Assembly: GCA_035610365.1 (NCBI GenBank)
Contig: CM069433.1
Coordinates: forward strand, 191,278,760 to 191,342,759
Length of the DNA: 64,000 nucleotides
Direction of reading: 5' to 3'
Source: Aquatica leii
Lineage: Eukaryota; Arthropoda; Insecta; Coleoptera; Lampyridae
Positions within the stretch are counted from its first letter, which is position 1. Every line of letters starts with the position of its first letter. Position numbers and translations under genes: made by a program. Of the stretch, positions 1 through 11,187 are shown one piece after another. The notes beneath the pieces are model-generated. The model made no database searches, was not told the origin of the DNA, and saw nothing but the letters and a program-made list of their open reading frames with translations.

Positions 1-1120
1 GTCCAAATCCTTGCATAAATAATTCCAGTATCGTTTCTTGCTTGATTTAATCGCCAGTTTTAATTGCTTCTTTTTAAGAGAAACAGATCATCTAGATTTG
101 ACTTCCTGTTCTGCAGACTTTATGCTGGTACTCTCTTTTAAGACAGCTACATTTTTTACTTTTTTTTTATAGATTTGTTCCACCAGTATCCATTGTCTTT
201 GGACCTTCCTTTCTTGCTGTCTATACTAGATGCTTTGTGAATGCTTCTAGTCGTCAAATATATTCTTTCTAGTGTGTATTCTTTATCTTGCGTAGGATCA
301 AGCACAACTCAGTTTCGTTAAATCTAGTGTTATTGCTTCCCATCCAATAAATTGTTGTTGTTTTCTACCCTCTTTTATAGCAGCTGAACATTGTAGCAAC
401 TTTATCAATTTGAACCCAAACAAAGCCGTTCCAATTGCCTGATGCACTTATCACTATCTTTTTGTTCACCTTGATTATTTTCACCTTTTTATCCTTATCC
501 AAAACCACGCACTTTGTCTTTCAACTTCCGATGCCACAATTACCGTCGTTGCCCATCTTTATGGCTTCCTTTAGGGCAAGATCTACCGCTTCCTTACAGT
601 TATTTAAATTAATCTGCAATATTTTTAATTCTAAATTTTAATTCTACGTCAGTATCTTGTATCTTGGTCTGTCCTTCTTTTATGATAACCGCGTTTTTCC
701 TTGTTAGTGCGGTTATTTGGCTGGTTGCTGCCTCTCTCCTTTCTGTTATACATCCTGTGGAACTAGTAGCTAGATTTATTTTCAACTTTTCCGCTGATCG
801 GACTCATGGACATGCCCGTCTTTATAACTTCCGTACTTACAGATTCACTCCATTTCTCTTTCAGTCGCATAGTTTTTTTCTGTTTGTACTTCCGCTACTG
901 AAAGACTTTTAACATACTTCCCTCATTTGTTTTCTATCGTTTGCCTGCTGTTTTTAATTTCATAAAACATACTCCTTAGTTTGCTCATCCACTTTCCGTC
1001 CGCAAAGGTCACATCTCGCTCAACCATGTCGACGTGGCTTTTGAAGAAATCAGCACCGTTTTCGTAACTATCGGGTAATCCTCTTGATTCTCGACTCTTC
1101 TCTTTTTATGGCTCATCCTG
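1..1120 (-). mobile_element. Family A (R1-like) non-LTR retrotransposon relic, cut by window edge
   Basis: Read on the minus strand this is a decayed copy of the element at 31109-36173. ORF1 seems to start near 1113 (MSHKKRRVENQ..). The endonuclease N-terminus lies at about 640-360: KILQINLNNCKEAVDLA, then GFVWVQIDKV and a SCY motif. These match KILQINFNNSKEAYALA and GFVWAEISRY in the better copy. From 210 to 1 it reads through the linker between endonuclease and reverse transcriptase (YWWNKSI, matching CWWNQEI). Stops and frameshifts are frequent. The RT domain would lie outside the window. Clade assignment to R1-like is by overall architecture and recall, not by phylogeny. Confidence 0.7.
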
Positions 1121-2529
1121 GACGTAGCATTAAAATTATTACCAAAAAAATCACCTAATAAGCCTGCTTCCTATGAGCATCTAAAAAAGTTTATCGCTTG
1201 AATGAGAGTCGCAGCCTACACCACTTCAAAGTTGATGGGGGTGTTCAGCTGTCAGTGGTACTACAAGATGTGACCGATAAAATTGCAATCCAAAACCTCT
1301 GATTCGACGGTAAACTGCTTGAAAAGTTACAGGACCTAACTATTGATTGGTGATTGATCTGGTACTAGAAAATTGGTCTTTTATTGCCTTAAGTTAAATA
1401 TGGTGCTCCTGCACTTCATTTGTTTGCATCCATTTCCTAGTTCTTTGTTTACGACAATTCCGAACTTCCTTGATAACAAATCATGCTAGTGAATTGGTTC
1501 CGTTTAAGACAATTTCAAATTTCCTTGTATGAAAAACCACTTTTACGTAAGCCAACAATTCGACTTCTGTCGAATTGGCTTAATTTTCACGCTGTTGCAC
1601 TTTAGGCATAATCACACTCTCAAAACACGTTAAACAGAAGAAGAACAAAAGATAATAATAAATATTAAAATTAACCAAGTCCCGCATGAAATACACACTA
1701 TAATGTAGTAATAGAAACAAAAATACTTTAGATATGTCATTAAGATTTGATCAAGTTAAATAAAATTTTAATCATTTACTGCCTCTGAGTAGCTAAACCT
1801 TTTTGCCAAGTTTGAACACAAAATTCCCATCTCTTCTTGGTGTTGCAATTTAAATGTTCCAGATTATATATTGAAACGTTTCTCAAACATTTAGAACATT
1901 TGAGGCCATTACCAAAACAAAATATTTTAGTCTCAGCTAAGAAGAGCATATAAAAAGCAATAGAAGAAAATTAGTGTTAATCAAAAATTTTAAGTTTGCA
2001 ACGTCAGTGTAAAGAAGAACGTACTGGTATTAAATAAACAACTGCGTTAAGTGATTATTCTTATCCGCGGACGGTATACGGTTGCAGTGATATATAAATT
2101 ACACTAGGTGTTTGTTTTTATTAAATTGCTGCTTTGTTACTTTGCTTAGCTTGTTGCATTGTGGTTTTGGTTCATTAAAATTAGTTACGTGTATAATAAT
2201 CGATAATAGTGTAATTAATTAAAAAAAATAAAGTTTTTAAGTTCATTAGAAGATATTGTCATGTCCTTTTGAAACTACGTCTAAAAACAAATGAAAAGTC
2301 TGTACCATAAGAGTCAATAAAACAACGGTAAAAGCAACAGAAACACTAAAAAACAAAAATTAAAAATAAAACACAGTAGAAAATAAATTCTTTTTTTCGC
2401 TATACTGTCACCTTCATCATCATTATTCTAACTCCTGTGTTGATTTTTAAATGAAAAATATCTTACTTTTTTCATTCATTAAGAAGTTTTAACTAAAAAT
2501 GCTTCCAGGTCTTTGTTTCCAGTTTTTAG
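1121..2529. other. A+T-rich stretch with no recognised gene
   Basis: No ORF with recognisable family similarity and no tandem structure was seen on either strand. It separates two non-LTR relics and may be old repeat or intergenic sequence. Confidence 0.5.
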
Positions 2530-2886
2530 TTATTAGAGAGACAACCGCTAGAGGATAGATATACATTCGTAGTGGTAAAGGGAAGCGCTAAAAGTATAGT
2601 TAATTACATAGTATATACACAAGAAATAGAAAATAAAATAAATCAGATGAAAACAATAGCAGAGGCGGAAATGGACACAGTTTAGTAACAGCAATGATTA
2701 AGGACACGGAGCTAGTATGGGAAAAACCAAAAGAATATGAAAGAATCAAGAAAAAACAAACAATGAATTAAGTAAATAAGACCAAGTGGAAAAAATTGTA
2801 AATTGTAAAACAAAAATACATAAAAACCAGAAAAGAAAACAGAGTGGTGGAATAAAGAATTAAAAAAAATCTGTCAAAAACAAAAA

Positions 2887-3529
2887 ATGGCATGGAAAAG
2901 ATATCAAGAGACAAAACCAGAAGTAGACAGACAAAAATACATAACTAAAAGAAATATAGCAAAAAAAGTGGTACGAGAAGCACAGAAGAAAAGCTGGAAA
3001 TGCTTCGGAAAAGAAATCGAACAAACACATCAAGAAAATAACAAGAAATTCTGGAATGCTGTAAGAAGTATGAAAGTAAATAAAAAATAATAATGAAAGG
3101 AATAAAAAACAAAAATAAAGAATTAAAAACATACAAAAATTAGAGCAGAATTCTTCTCAATAAAATTTGGAATAGAAGTAAGAGCAAATGGAAAGAAGAC
3201 CACTAGAAATACAGTGGAAGATAAAGAAGTAATTGAAGAAAAAGAAACTAGAGAATATAAACACAGAAGAACTAGATGAAGCAATAAAAACCAGGAAAGG
3301 CAAGCGGACAAGACGAAATAGAACCAGAGATGATAAAATTCCTCGGAGAGAAAAGAAGAGAACGGCTACTAAATGTATTCAAGAAAACATGGGAGACAAA
3401 AGAAATCCCCACAGAAGTAACAAAATAAAATTATCATTTCAATTTACAAGAAAGAAGAGTATGCGGACTGTGAAAACTATAGAGCTATATGCCTATCCTC
3501 CACCACGTTTAAATTATATACTAAAATAG
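2887..3529 (+). pseudogene. RTE-like ORF2 fragment: linker and N-terminal RT
   Basis: Two open segments (2887-3090 and 3233-3529) are lysine-rich and match 27781-27969 and 28055-28294 of copy 2: DRQKYI.KRNI.KKVVREA..KSW..FGKEI and NTEELDEAIK. They cover the stretch between endonuclease and RT palm. Frame changes between the segments make this non-coding today. The segment near 3430-3530 keeps about 100 bp that copy 2 has lost (an IYKKEEYADCENYRAI-type motif), so the two copies complement each other as a record of the family. Confidence 0.6.
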
Positions 3530-4063
3530 TAGAAGGAAGACCGAGACAATAAACTTGAAGAAGAACAGGTAGCATTTAGAGCAGGAACACAAACGCACGA
3601 TAATATCGACATATTAAGAAGTATAATAGATAAGAAAGAAGAAAAAAGCGAAGAAATATTTGTTGCATTTATTAAAAAGCAGCCTTCGACTCAATACAGA
3701 GGAAAATAGTATGTAATTGCCTAAAACAACTAAAGGTACCAATGAAATTAGTAAGAGTGATAAGAAGTATCTATAAAATAGTAAATGCAATAGTTAAAAT
3801 AAACGGAGAGGAATCAGAGTTTTTGCAGATGGAAGTAGGAGTAAAACAGGATGATAGTCTAAGCGTCTAAGAAATGTAAAACAATAATCATAAATAACAA
3901 GAACCGAAAAGAAAATAGAGAAATATACATTAAAGAAGAAAAACTAGAGAATGGAACGAATATCTAGGAAGTGTAATAAGAGAAGATGGGAAGATAGATG
4001 GGGATGTAAATAACAAGATAAATAAAAGTGTTAAAATCTATAACGCGTTAAATAAGACAATTT

Positions 4064-4489
4064 TTGGAAAACGAAAAAATAGACAAGAAAACTAAAATAA
4101 GAGTGTATAACACAGTGGTGATACCAATTCTTACATACGCGAGTGAAACGTGTTCATTACAAGATAAACAAGAAGCAAAACTTAATGCGTCAAAAATGAA
4201 ATTTTTCAGGATTGCAGGAAAAACAAAGTTGGATAGACAACGGAGCGAAGAAATAAGACAAATGACACTAAGAGAAACAATAACAACAAACATAGAAATG
4301 AAACAGCTTAAATGGTATAGACACATAATACGGATGAATCAGAATAGATTGGTGAAAAAGATAGAGATGAGCAGAGTAGGTAAAAGGAGAGTAGTAAAAC
4401 CTAGAAAGAATTGGATACAACGACTAGAAGAAATAGGAAAAAGAAAAGAGAAGACGATAGCAGATATAAAAAATCTACCACGAGACTAA
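4064..4489 (+). pseudogene. RTE-like ORF2 C-terminal domain
   Basis: A 141-residue open segment beginning inside the RT thumb. It carries the array typical of RTE-like C-termini: VYNTVVIPILTYASET, then KMKFFRIAGK, then KQLKWYRHIIRMNQNRLVKK, and the basic PRKNWIQRLEEIGKRK tail. A matching segment lies at 38718-39232. The first ATG is not a native start, because the reading frame enters from upstream. No enzymatic motif is present in this piece. It is the region after the polymerase and is presumed to help bind RNA or target DNA (inference). Confidence 0.65.
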
Positions 4490-4568
4490 ACTTGATGGAA
4501 AAAGTGGGTATCAGAAGAAAACTAATCCGACACCCTTAGGGGTATAAGGAGTATGGAAGAAGAAGAAT

Positions 4569-4834
4569 TAATAAAGTTTACGCGCGTTTTTTTTTATTTT
4601 AGCCGGTAGTATACGGTGCAGATTTGGGTGGTAGTACGCCATGTTTTTAAGATTGTGCCTAATGGTTCAAAAATTAAAAAGTTTGGAAAACACTGAGCTA
4701 ACTCATCGATGTCTTCGAAATTTTGTGTAATAGTCCAGTCAATCCGTGACTGAAAAGGTGGGCATAGATGCAAAAGGTCGGGTAGTTCTAATTTTTTGGT
4801 ATGTTGTATGTAAAGGGTCACTGTTAAATGCCCC
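4569..4834. other. Short spacer with an unassigned minus-strand ORF end
   Basis: Between the RTE copy and the inverted-repeat element. A minus-strand open frame (4881-4594) ends in YYRLK and enters from the inverted repeat. I do not recognise the product. A T-run at 4587-4596 followed by TTTTAGCCGGTAG resembles the A-tail end of a minus-strand non-LTR element, so this may be a 3' scrap of one. Confidence 0.3.
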
Positions 4835-4853
4835 AAGTTTTCGACCTCGCTAG
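4835..4853 (+). repeat. Left terminal inverted repeat
   Basis: AAGTTTTCGACCTCGCTAG, the exact reverse complement of 11740-11758. The flanking bases differ on the two sides, which is what marks the end. Confidence 0.75.
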
Positions 4854-5318
4854 TGTTCCGCGGGTTGCCAAAAAATGGCAAAATTTTTGACCCTTTTTAT
4901 CTTTATCTTCCTGAGAATAATACTTTTTGAGTTACAGCCATTCAAATTTTGAACGGATTTTCAATATTTTCAAGGATTGTTAGTTTTCAGTTAGTATTTC
5001 TGATTTTTCACTGGTTTTCCAGCAAAATTGATTAACATTTACTTCAAAATTAAAAGATTGTGCTTTAATCTGTGACTAAAATGGGGTTTCTATCATTAGC
5101 TTCTAAAACAAGGTGGCTGCAAAGCTGTTTGTTTAAATTAGGTAATGTATCTACATTATAAGACGATTGGTATATTGACAGTGCAACATAAGTAATATAA
5201 ATATATATATATATAAACGTGGTAAAGAATATGCCACGTATTCAAATGAAGGTCGATTGGAGACTGGTTCGGAGGAAGGGGCAGTTGGTGCCGAACTAGT
5301 TTAAACGAGGGGGATGTC

Positions 5319-6083
5319 GTGTTGTTAAAAGAAAAAGGATTAGCAAGTATTTTCAAGTCCAGTGTTGCTAGGGAAATTAAAGATCATAATTTTTTAAAAT
5401 GCGTGAAACAAGTGTCCGTGCACAGTGCTTGCCAAAAGAGGCATAACAACCCGAAATTGATAGCAGCGTATCTTCGTCACAAAAAGTTGGGCACTGCACC
5501 TGCGAAATTAACAATATCTTCTACCGAAACTTTTGATTTTCAACACTGTTGTTTCTTTTGCGGAGAAGAGATAACTAACACATTTCTTGAAGCCCAGAAG
5601 AAGGAGAAGCTGTCGAAAATGAATAATGTGATAACTGTGGAAATAAATGCAATGTAAAATCAAATATTGAAAGCCGCCGATCAACGAGGTGATGAATGGG
5701 CAATGAAAATCAAACAACGGATTGGGGAACAAGCAATGAATTTAGTTGCACTTGATGCAAGGTACCACTTGTTTTGCCAAATAAAAGTGTACGCAGCGCC
5801 ATCCACTGGACATAAAAGAGGATACCGACCAGCTTCCAATGTGGAACGGGCAATGGAACATATATATTCATTCCTTCAGGAAAACTCTGAAGAATGCCAG
5901 TTTTCATTTGAAGATCTGATAAGTCAAATTTCTGGGGATTACCGTCCTGACACTCGGACCATTAAAAGTCATCTGTTTAAGAAACACCAGGAAGATATAG
6001 TCATTGCTGAAAGAGCGACCAAAAGTACTATTGTATGTTTCAAAAACTGTTGGGCACAAAATACTAATTTCTGCTGGGTATGA
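5319..6083 (+). pseudogene. PIN/CXC element protein, N-terminal part
   Basis: Frame-consistent segments 5319-5657 and 5667-6083 are separated by one TAA at 5655-5657. The first holds Cys pairs (HSACQKRHNN and later HCCFFCGEEI) that look like a treble-clef or RING-like zinc site. The second contains ALDARYHLFCQIKVYA and a basic YRPASNVERAMEHIYSFL stretch. This N-terminal layout (Cys pairs, then LDARYH..C, then a helical region) is what I recall from the uncharacterised multi-copy animal proteins that end with a CXC domain. A frameshift near 6060 moves the reading into ILISAGYE. The true start could be 5319 or upstream. No function is demonstrated for this part. Confidence 0.55.
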
Positions 6084-6159
6084 GAGTAACAAATTGGACC
6101 CTGAAGAACGAAAAGAAAAAATGAGGGTAATAGAAGCTGCTGCTCATGTTGGGATACAT

Positions 6160-7413
6160 TCGTGCACAACCGTATGAAACAAATGAACCTTCTGATAATT
6201 TCTCGGAAAATGTAGCTTCAGTAATCCCCAAATCAATGTTAAATTTTTTTGAAATTCTTATCCTCAAAGGTAAGCGTAGCAGCCTGGATAAGTGAAAAAA
6301 GAAATGTGTTGCAATGTCGCATGCCCTAAGAGCTGCAGTTCGACCTCGTTCGTTTTTATCCTCACTTTTAGTTGGAATTGGTGTGTATTTAGATCAAAGC
6401 ACCTCATTGAACTGCTGTCATCTCTAGGCTTCTCATCTAGTTACAATGACACCTTGTCCCTAATAACATCGGTAATTTTACGCTCTGACAAGCTAGAGAT
6501 CGATGACGGTGGTTTTGTGCAGTTCGTATTTGACAACGCCGATTTTAATGTCCATACATTGGACGGTTCAGGCACTTTTCACGCTTTGGGAGGTGTCATG
6601 GTAATATCTCCTCGCGCTTCAATGAAACCAGATAATAATATTGCCAAAGTAAAGAAATACACTGCCTCTGGTATTGTGGAGGCTATTGCGCCTAAAGAGC
6701 ATCAAACTTTTAATAAAACTTACTCAAAAGGATTGGCGTCCATTACAGATTTAAACACTATCCATCTACTTCACGATGATGAAATAGTCCTTTCGGCTAC
6801 TGATATCATTTGGCTGTATGGAAAATGCTTGAAGAAAAAAAATGTTGCAGGTTGGATAGGTTTTATGGAAGATGCGATGAAGGATAAAAGTTATGAACAA
6901 TCTAAAGTTGTATGCCTTCCATTTATAAACTTCCCCTCATCTAATCCAGACACAATCTTAACAGCTCTTCTATTTGCCAGGAAAAAGTGTAATCAAAAAA
7001 CTTGTTTTGTAACTTGTGATCAGCCTTTGTATTTGAAAGGTAAGGAAATAGTTGTAAATCGCTTAGATTTAGAGAATGTTGAAATGAGGCTGGGAGGTTT
7101 CCACCTATTAATTTCTTTTATGGGATCTATTGGTGTGATTATGAATGACAGTGGTCTAAAGGAACTTTTTTCGACTATTTACGCGGAGAATAGCGTGGAA
7201 AAGATCATGTCCGGGCATGCATATGGACGAGCAGTGCGGGCTCATATTTTAACTCATTTAGCATTGGCTACTGGAATTCTGGAAACGATGACTTTCAACA
7301 TGGAAAAAAGGCATCTCTTAGATGAGTGGCTACTAACTGATGACAGATCCGTGATTTTGACGTCCCAAGAGAACGATAATTTTCAGAACGTTGTAACCTG
7401 CGTTGGATTTTAG
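6160..7413 (+). pseudogene. PIN/CXC element protein, central part
   Basis: The best preserved piece. An upstream reading (6165-6390: NFSENVASVIPKSM, then a stop at about 6293-6295, then ALRAAVRPRSFLSSLL) shifts frame near 6395 into a long open stretch: RSKHLIELLSSLGFSSSY to NVVTCVGF. It includes FVFDNADFNVHTLDGSGTFH and ISPRASM, and later SGHAYGRAVRAHILTHLAL. I recognise this as the conserved core of the same uncharacterised protein type, but I cannot name a fold or activity. The stop at 7411-7413 directly precedes the insertion point of a ~1.8 kb foreign segment. The encoded 373 residues show few breaks, so loss is fairly recent compared with neighbouring relics. Confidence 0.6.
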
Positions 7414-7419
7414 CAGTGA

Positions 7420-9229
7420 ATCTTTTATGTAAGACCCCGTAATTAGATTCATCTGGCTGAATTTGCGGTTTTCTGTTTTTTTTTATTGATTAGTTCGATG
7501 TTAGCATCGAAAACGTTTTACTCGTTATTTTATTACGTCTGATTTAAGTTTATTTGTATTTCATAGTTATTTCACAATTATTACTGGTATTTTTTTTTAA
7601 TGCATAAAGTTCCGTGGTTTTGATTTTGATTTAGTGTTTTACTTGTTTATCTCAGTAAAATAACAATGCTAGATAATTTACGACTTCCTTTTGGAATGTA
7701 ATTTGATCAATTTTTCTTGGTATCTATATTTTTGTTTATGTTGAGTTCTTTTACGAGCGCGATTGGAACCACCTGCCAATTTAGCGAAGTGAGCGTTTTC
7801 TGTGAGAACATTTTCTTTCTTTCGAAGGCCTACGTGACAAGACGCACTTGGCCATTATATTTTTCATCTTTGTTAATTTACTTGGTTTAGTGTTGCATCT
7901 TTTACAAAGATTTTACGGCGCAAGTTTGTGAATTAAGTGGGATTACGAGGTGATATAAGGAGTAAAATTTTGTTTTTGGGGATCGATCGATCTTATTGTC
8001 GCAATTAAGAATACCGGGTACCGGAATGTAGTCAAGTGTTCGGGGTGTTTTACCCTACCGTTAGGCAATACCGCGGAAGTTAAACAAATGGTGCCGTGAA
8101 AATTGAGTGGTGTGATGGGAAATAATAGTAATTTTCCAAATTCGTAATTTTACGGTTTAAGGAACTTCATGGTATCCATAATAAAACTCACGGTCGAGTT
8201 GGATTTATTTTCGATGTTTTGTGTGAAAAATCCTGCCTTCGCTTTTGTGCGGATTTCAATTAAATAGTGAAATAAATCTTCCGCCGGAATTCTATTGTTT
8301 GGGGGTCCCACCGAGCTTGTATTCGACTACAAGTTCAATCTAACTTCGTAGCTTCTGGAACCGCTGTGGCCGACAGTTTATCTGGAGTATAGAATTGAGT
8401 AAAGGTATTTATCGAATTTGTTATTACCGTGAAGTGAACCGCGATCGATATGATTTAAAAGCTTTGATTTGAGCCGATTGAATTACGGCTAACTTTGATT
8501 ATTTCAAGAAACCCTTGAAGGTGTTTGCGTGAAGTTCGCTTTAATTAATTAATTTTGTTTTGTGTATGTAAAAGTAAGCCTTATTCATGCATGAAAGATA
8601 ATGTAACATATAATTTGTTTGAACGTTTAGTTCGAAGCAAAGTTTCGGACGTATATTTTATGACTTTTGTATTTTTTTTAATTTTTGTTTGTTGTTTGCG
8701 GATTAAGCATGCGGTCAAGGCCTTGAATTTTATTATTTGTGTGTATTATTGAAAAATAAGTTAACGCTTTATTTTCTTTTATATATATATATTGGAATTT
8801 TTATATTCCGTTTGTGAATTTTTATTTCATTTATTATTTTTATTCAAATTTGTTGGATATTCATTATTTTTTTTTATTTATCTTTAATATTATTCAGTCA
8901 ATAAATGTTAAATTGTTAAACTGTAAAGAGCTTTTATTCATTCAGCTGCCGCGTACAAAATTTTTTAAGAACATTTCAGAATTTAGCCAGTTACAACTCG
9001 AGGTAAGTTCAGGGGTTGTAACTAATCAGATGAGCTTTTGGATTATCAGGGGTCCGGAAGCTACAATCATCGTGTCCTTGATTGGCGCCCTAACCGATTT
9101 TGAGTATTTTACCGTTTTATTTCGATTTTATGTCAATCTCGTTTCCAAGTTATCACGGAATTTTAAAATATAACCCACCCCGTCTCCACTGAGCAGCGGC
9201 ACAACATCATTTGTGTTACCTCATTTCAG
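7420..9229. mobile_element. Insertion inside the PIN/CXC gene, LTR-retrotransposon-like remnant
   Basis: The host gene breaks at 7413 and resumes at 9230. The 7-bp sequence GCAGTGA is present on both sides (7413-7419 and 9230-9236), consistent with a target-site duplication. Inside, TGGTGCCGTGAAA at 8089-8101 resembles the tRNA primer-binding site used by BEL/Pao elements, preceded by an LTR-like end (TTAAACAA). No second LTR and no convincing gag or pol ORF could be found, so it would be an internally deleted copy. A spliceosomal intron is an alternative, because a good acceptor (TTACCTCATTTCAG) sits at 9229, but no in-phase donor is visible. Confidence 0.45.
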
Positions 9230-9703
9230 GCAGTGACATAGTTCCATCTTTTGCATGTAACAACGTTGCAACAAAATTTCGAAAGGCTCTCTCCAAAATG
9301 GAAAGCAAACGCCCCACGGCCAAGTTGTGGGTACAATACTTTCGTATAACATTAATCAAACAATTTATCGATGCAGAAAGGTCAGGCAACTGAGTTCTTC
9401 ATCTGACAACGATTCAAAAAATGCTGCCATTCTTTTATGCGTCAGGCCACATTTTCTAAGTGTGCACAGTTATACATGTTGATCTTGAAAGACAGAATGG
9501 ATCCTGTGGAATATAATAAGTTCACAAGTGAAGGATATTTTACGATCCGGCGGACGAGAAAATTCTGGCCTGGTATTTGGTCAGATATGACCATTGAGCA
9601 GACGCTCGCGAAGACGATGAAATCCTCAGCCGGTCTAACCAGCGGACGTGGCATTACTGACACTATCCTCCTTCGTTGGACACTAGGAATGGTGTTTTTG
9701 TAG
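9230..9703 (+). pseudogene. PIN/CXC element protein, conserved mid-region
   Basis: Open segments read SDIVPSFACNNV, then PTAKLWVQYFRITLIKQFID and ERSGN. After a stop (9391-9393) and a shift near 9450 comes MDPVEYNKFTSEGYFTIRR, then FWPGIWSDMTIEQTL, SAGLTSGRGIT and LRWTLGM. The order VQYF / IKQFI.AERSGN / GYFTIRR / FW.GIWSDM.IEQT / GL..GRGIT is, from recall, highly conserved in this protein type across animals. A TAG at 9701-9703 interrupts an otherwise continuous frame that continues to 10384. The function of the region is unknown. Confidence 0.6.
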
Positions 9704-10384
9704 AACATCTGCAGCGAGGTAGAAACTTACTATGGCACTGAATCAGCAACCTCTGAGCAACATATTGATACCCGGCCTTCTCGTATTATTCGAGATGAAG
9801 CTGACACTGAAAAACTAAGACAATGGTTTTCTCAACATCCTCTATTTCCTAACACAAATTGTCTAATTTCGATTAACAGTGGAATGATTGCATCCGAAAA
9901 TGTAAATTGTCATATGCCTCAGGAGATTGTTATAAAACTGATACTCACAATCGTCACAACTAATTTTTCAGAAGTGAAATTCAAGCGAAAAGACAAAATT
10001 GTGACGCTTAGAAGTATTGTAAATTATGTGAATGTTGGCGAAAAAAGGGTGACCAGTGAAACTCTCACGCTATTTCATAGAATGTGCTTGTTAAAACAGA
10101 TCGATGATGACATAAAGGAATTTTTTTCCTATGAAATATCACCATACCCGATGTTCTTATTTACTGATGAAGGTATGCGCAAAGACACTAAATCGTCTCC
10201 ATACACAGCTTTTACACCAATTAAGAAGGATGAAATACAAGGAAAACATCACTTCTTTGTAGTTGATGGTGGGCAGTTACTCCACAAAGTGGTTTGGCCC
10301 AGCAATGCTACTTTCAAAACTATAATAGCAACTTATATAAAATATTTAGTCTCACTATGGCTCAAAGGTTATACTAGTTTTTGA
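9704..10384 (+). pseudogene. PIN/CXC element protein, region before the nuclease-like domain
   Basis: In frame with 9437-9703 after one stop. It begins NICSEVETYYGT, carries SEQHIDTRPSRI, and continues through NVNCHMPQEIV, then FKRKDKIVTL, TLFHRMCLLKQ and FFSYEISPYPMFLF to GMRKDTKSSPYTAF and VVDGGQLLHKVVW. The last motif (V.DGG.LLH..VW) begins the PIN/FEN-like domain in this protein type. A frameshift near 10375 carries the reading into FDGYPSEAGQKSTMSSERSRR in the next entry. No promoter or start codon is expected here; it is an internal slice of a larger gene. Confidence 0.6.
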
Positions 10385-11150
10385 TGGGTATCCATCAGAG
10401 GCAGGTCAAAAAAGTACAATGAGTAGTGAACGTAGTCGTAGAGTTAAACCTCATTTTTCCCCTGATTTAATGTTTGAAGAATCAATGGTTGCTACAGTAC
10501 CTCAACCAAAATTTTTTGGAAATGAAAGCAACAAAGCTCGGTTGATCAACATGCTAAAAACACACATGGAAAGTGTTGGTATTCCAGTACAACAAGCACC
10601 TGAGGATGCAGACGTCTTGATTGTCACTTCTGTTATTTCCAAATGCCCCCAGTACGATGCAGCGATTATTGTGGACGAAGATATAGACCTCCTGGTGCTT
10701 CTCACAGGATTGGTGAAATGTGAAACAAACGTATATTTTAAAAAATGTGGAAGAGGCAAAACACAAGATGTTTTTTATTCATCAACCTCATTGAACGTGC
10801 CTTCACTGTCTCACTTGATTATTGTTGTTCATGCTTTCACAGGATGCGACACTACATCCTGCCTGTATAGGCATGGGAAAAATAAAATCTTGTCACTCGT
10901 TCAAAAACAACCACAGCTGCAAAAAGCGGCCACAACATTTCTTAATTCTAATGCCACACCTAAGCAAGTTGCTGCAGTGAGAGAGCAATTATTGGTAGCA
11001 ACATATGAAGGTCAAGTCAAAGAACATCTCAATGACCTGAGGTATAAATTATTTGTCAGATCTGCAAAATCGAACTTCCATCTTGCCAGACTTCCGCCTA
11101 CCCAGGATGCTGCACGATTACACTCTCTGAGGACTTACCACTTGTTTAAT
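10385..11150 (+). pseudogene. PIN/CXC element protein, PIN/FEN-like nuclease region
   Basis: A single open stretch with the acidic signature of PIN/FEN-like nucleases: FDGYP near the start, AIIVDEDIDLLVLLTGL (about 10660-10713), then VVHAFTGCDTTSCLY (about 10825-10870). Aspartates at VDEDID and GCDTT are in positions expected for metal binding (family inference). Between them lies KARLINMLKTHMESVGIPV, a helical segment as seen before the acidic core. The segment ends LPPTQDAARLHSLRTYHLFN, which joins in frame to VQKWLG after a 37-bp gap. Nuclease activity is an inference from motif order only. The methionine at 10419 is internal. Confidence 0.6.
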
Positions 11151-11187
11151 GTTTGATTTGTGTTTCATACATTGACTTTTTGTTCAG
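11151..11187 (+). other. 37-bp intron-like gap
   Basis: The sequence begins GT (GTTTGATTTG) and ends TTTTTGTTCAG. Removing it joins codon AAT (11148-11150) to GTG (11188-11190) in frame, giving HLFN then VQKWLG, which fits the family. This is unusually short for an insect intron, so a small insertion is the alternative. Confidence 0.4.

Larger units (their letters stand above)
2530..4568 (+). mobile_element. RTE-like non-LTR retrotransposon relic, copy 1 (5' truncated)
   Basis: This aligns by eye with the 3' half of the element at 25700-39270. It starts in the last part of the endonuclease (the segment after CCGCTAGA, compare 27338) and runs through the linker, RT and C-terminal region. The RT segment is defective. 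At about 3860-3872 the sequence jumps from the region upstream of the catalytic ADD box to a point about 240 bp further on, relative to copy 2, so the polymerase active site is missing. The 3' end carries ATCCGACACCCTTAGGGGT followed by a GAAGAAGAA run, like copy 2. No poly-A tail is present; a short simple-repeat tail is typical of RTE-type elements (family knowledge). Confidence 0.75.

Noticed and set aside
435..912. Plus-strand ORFs with hydrophobic leaders (secreted peptides)
   Set aside because: They are antisense to the family A endonuclease and ORF1 relic on the minus strand.
5190..5215. AT-dinucleotide run near 5200 as a regulatory site
   Set aside because: Simple repeat without supporting context.
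7413..9229. Interpretation of the gap as a spliceosomal intron
   Set aside because: The acceptor is good, but no donor in the required phase lies near 7390-7413 and a 7-bp duplication flanks the segment; kept only as an alternative.
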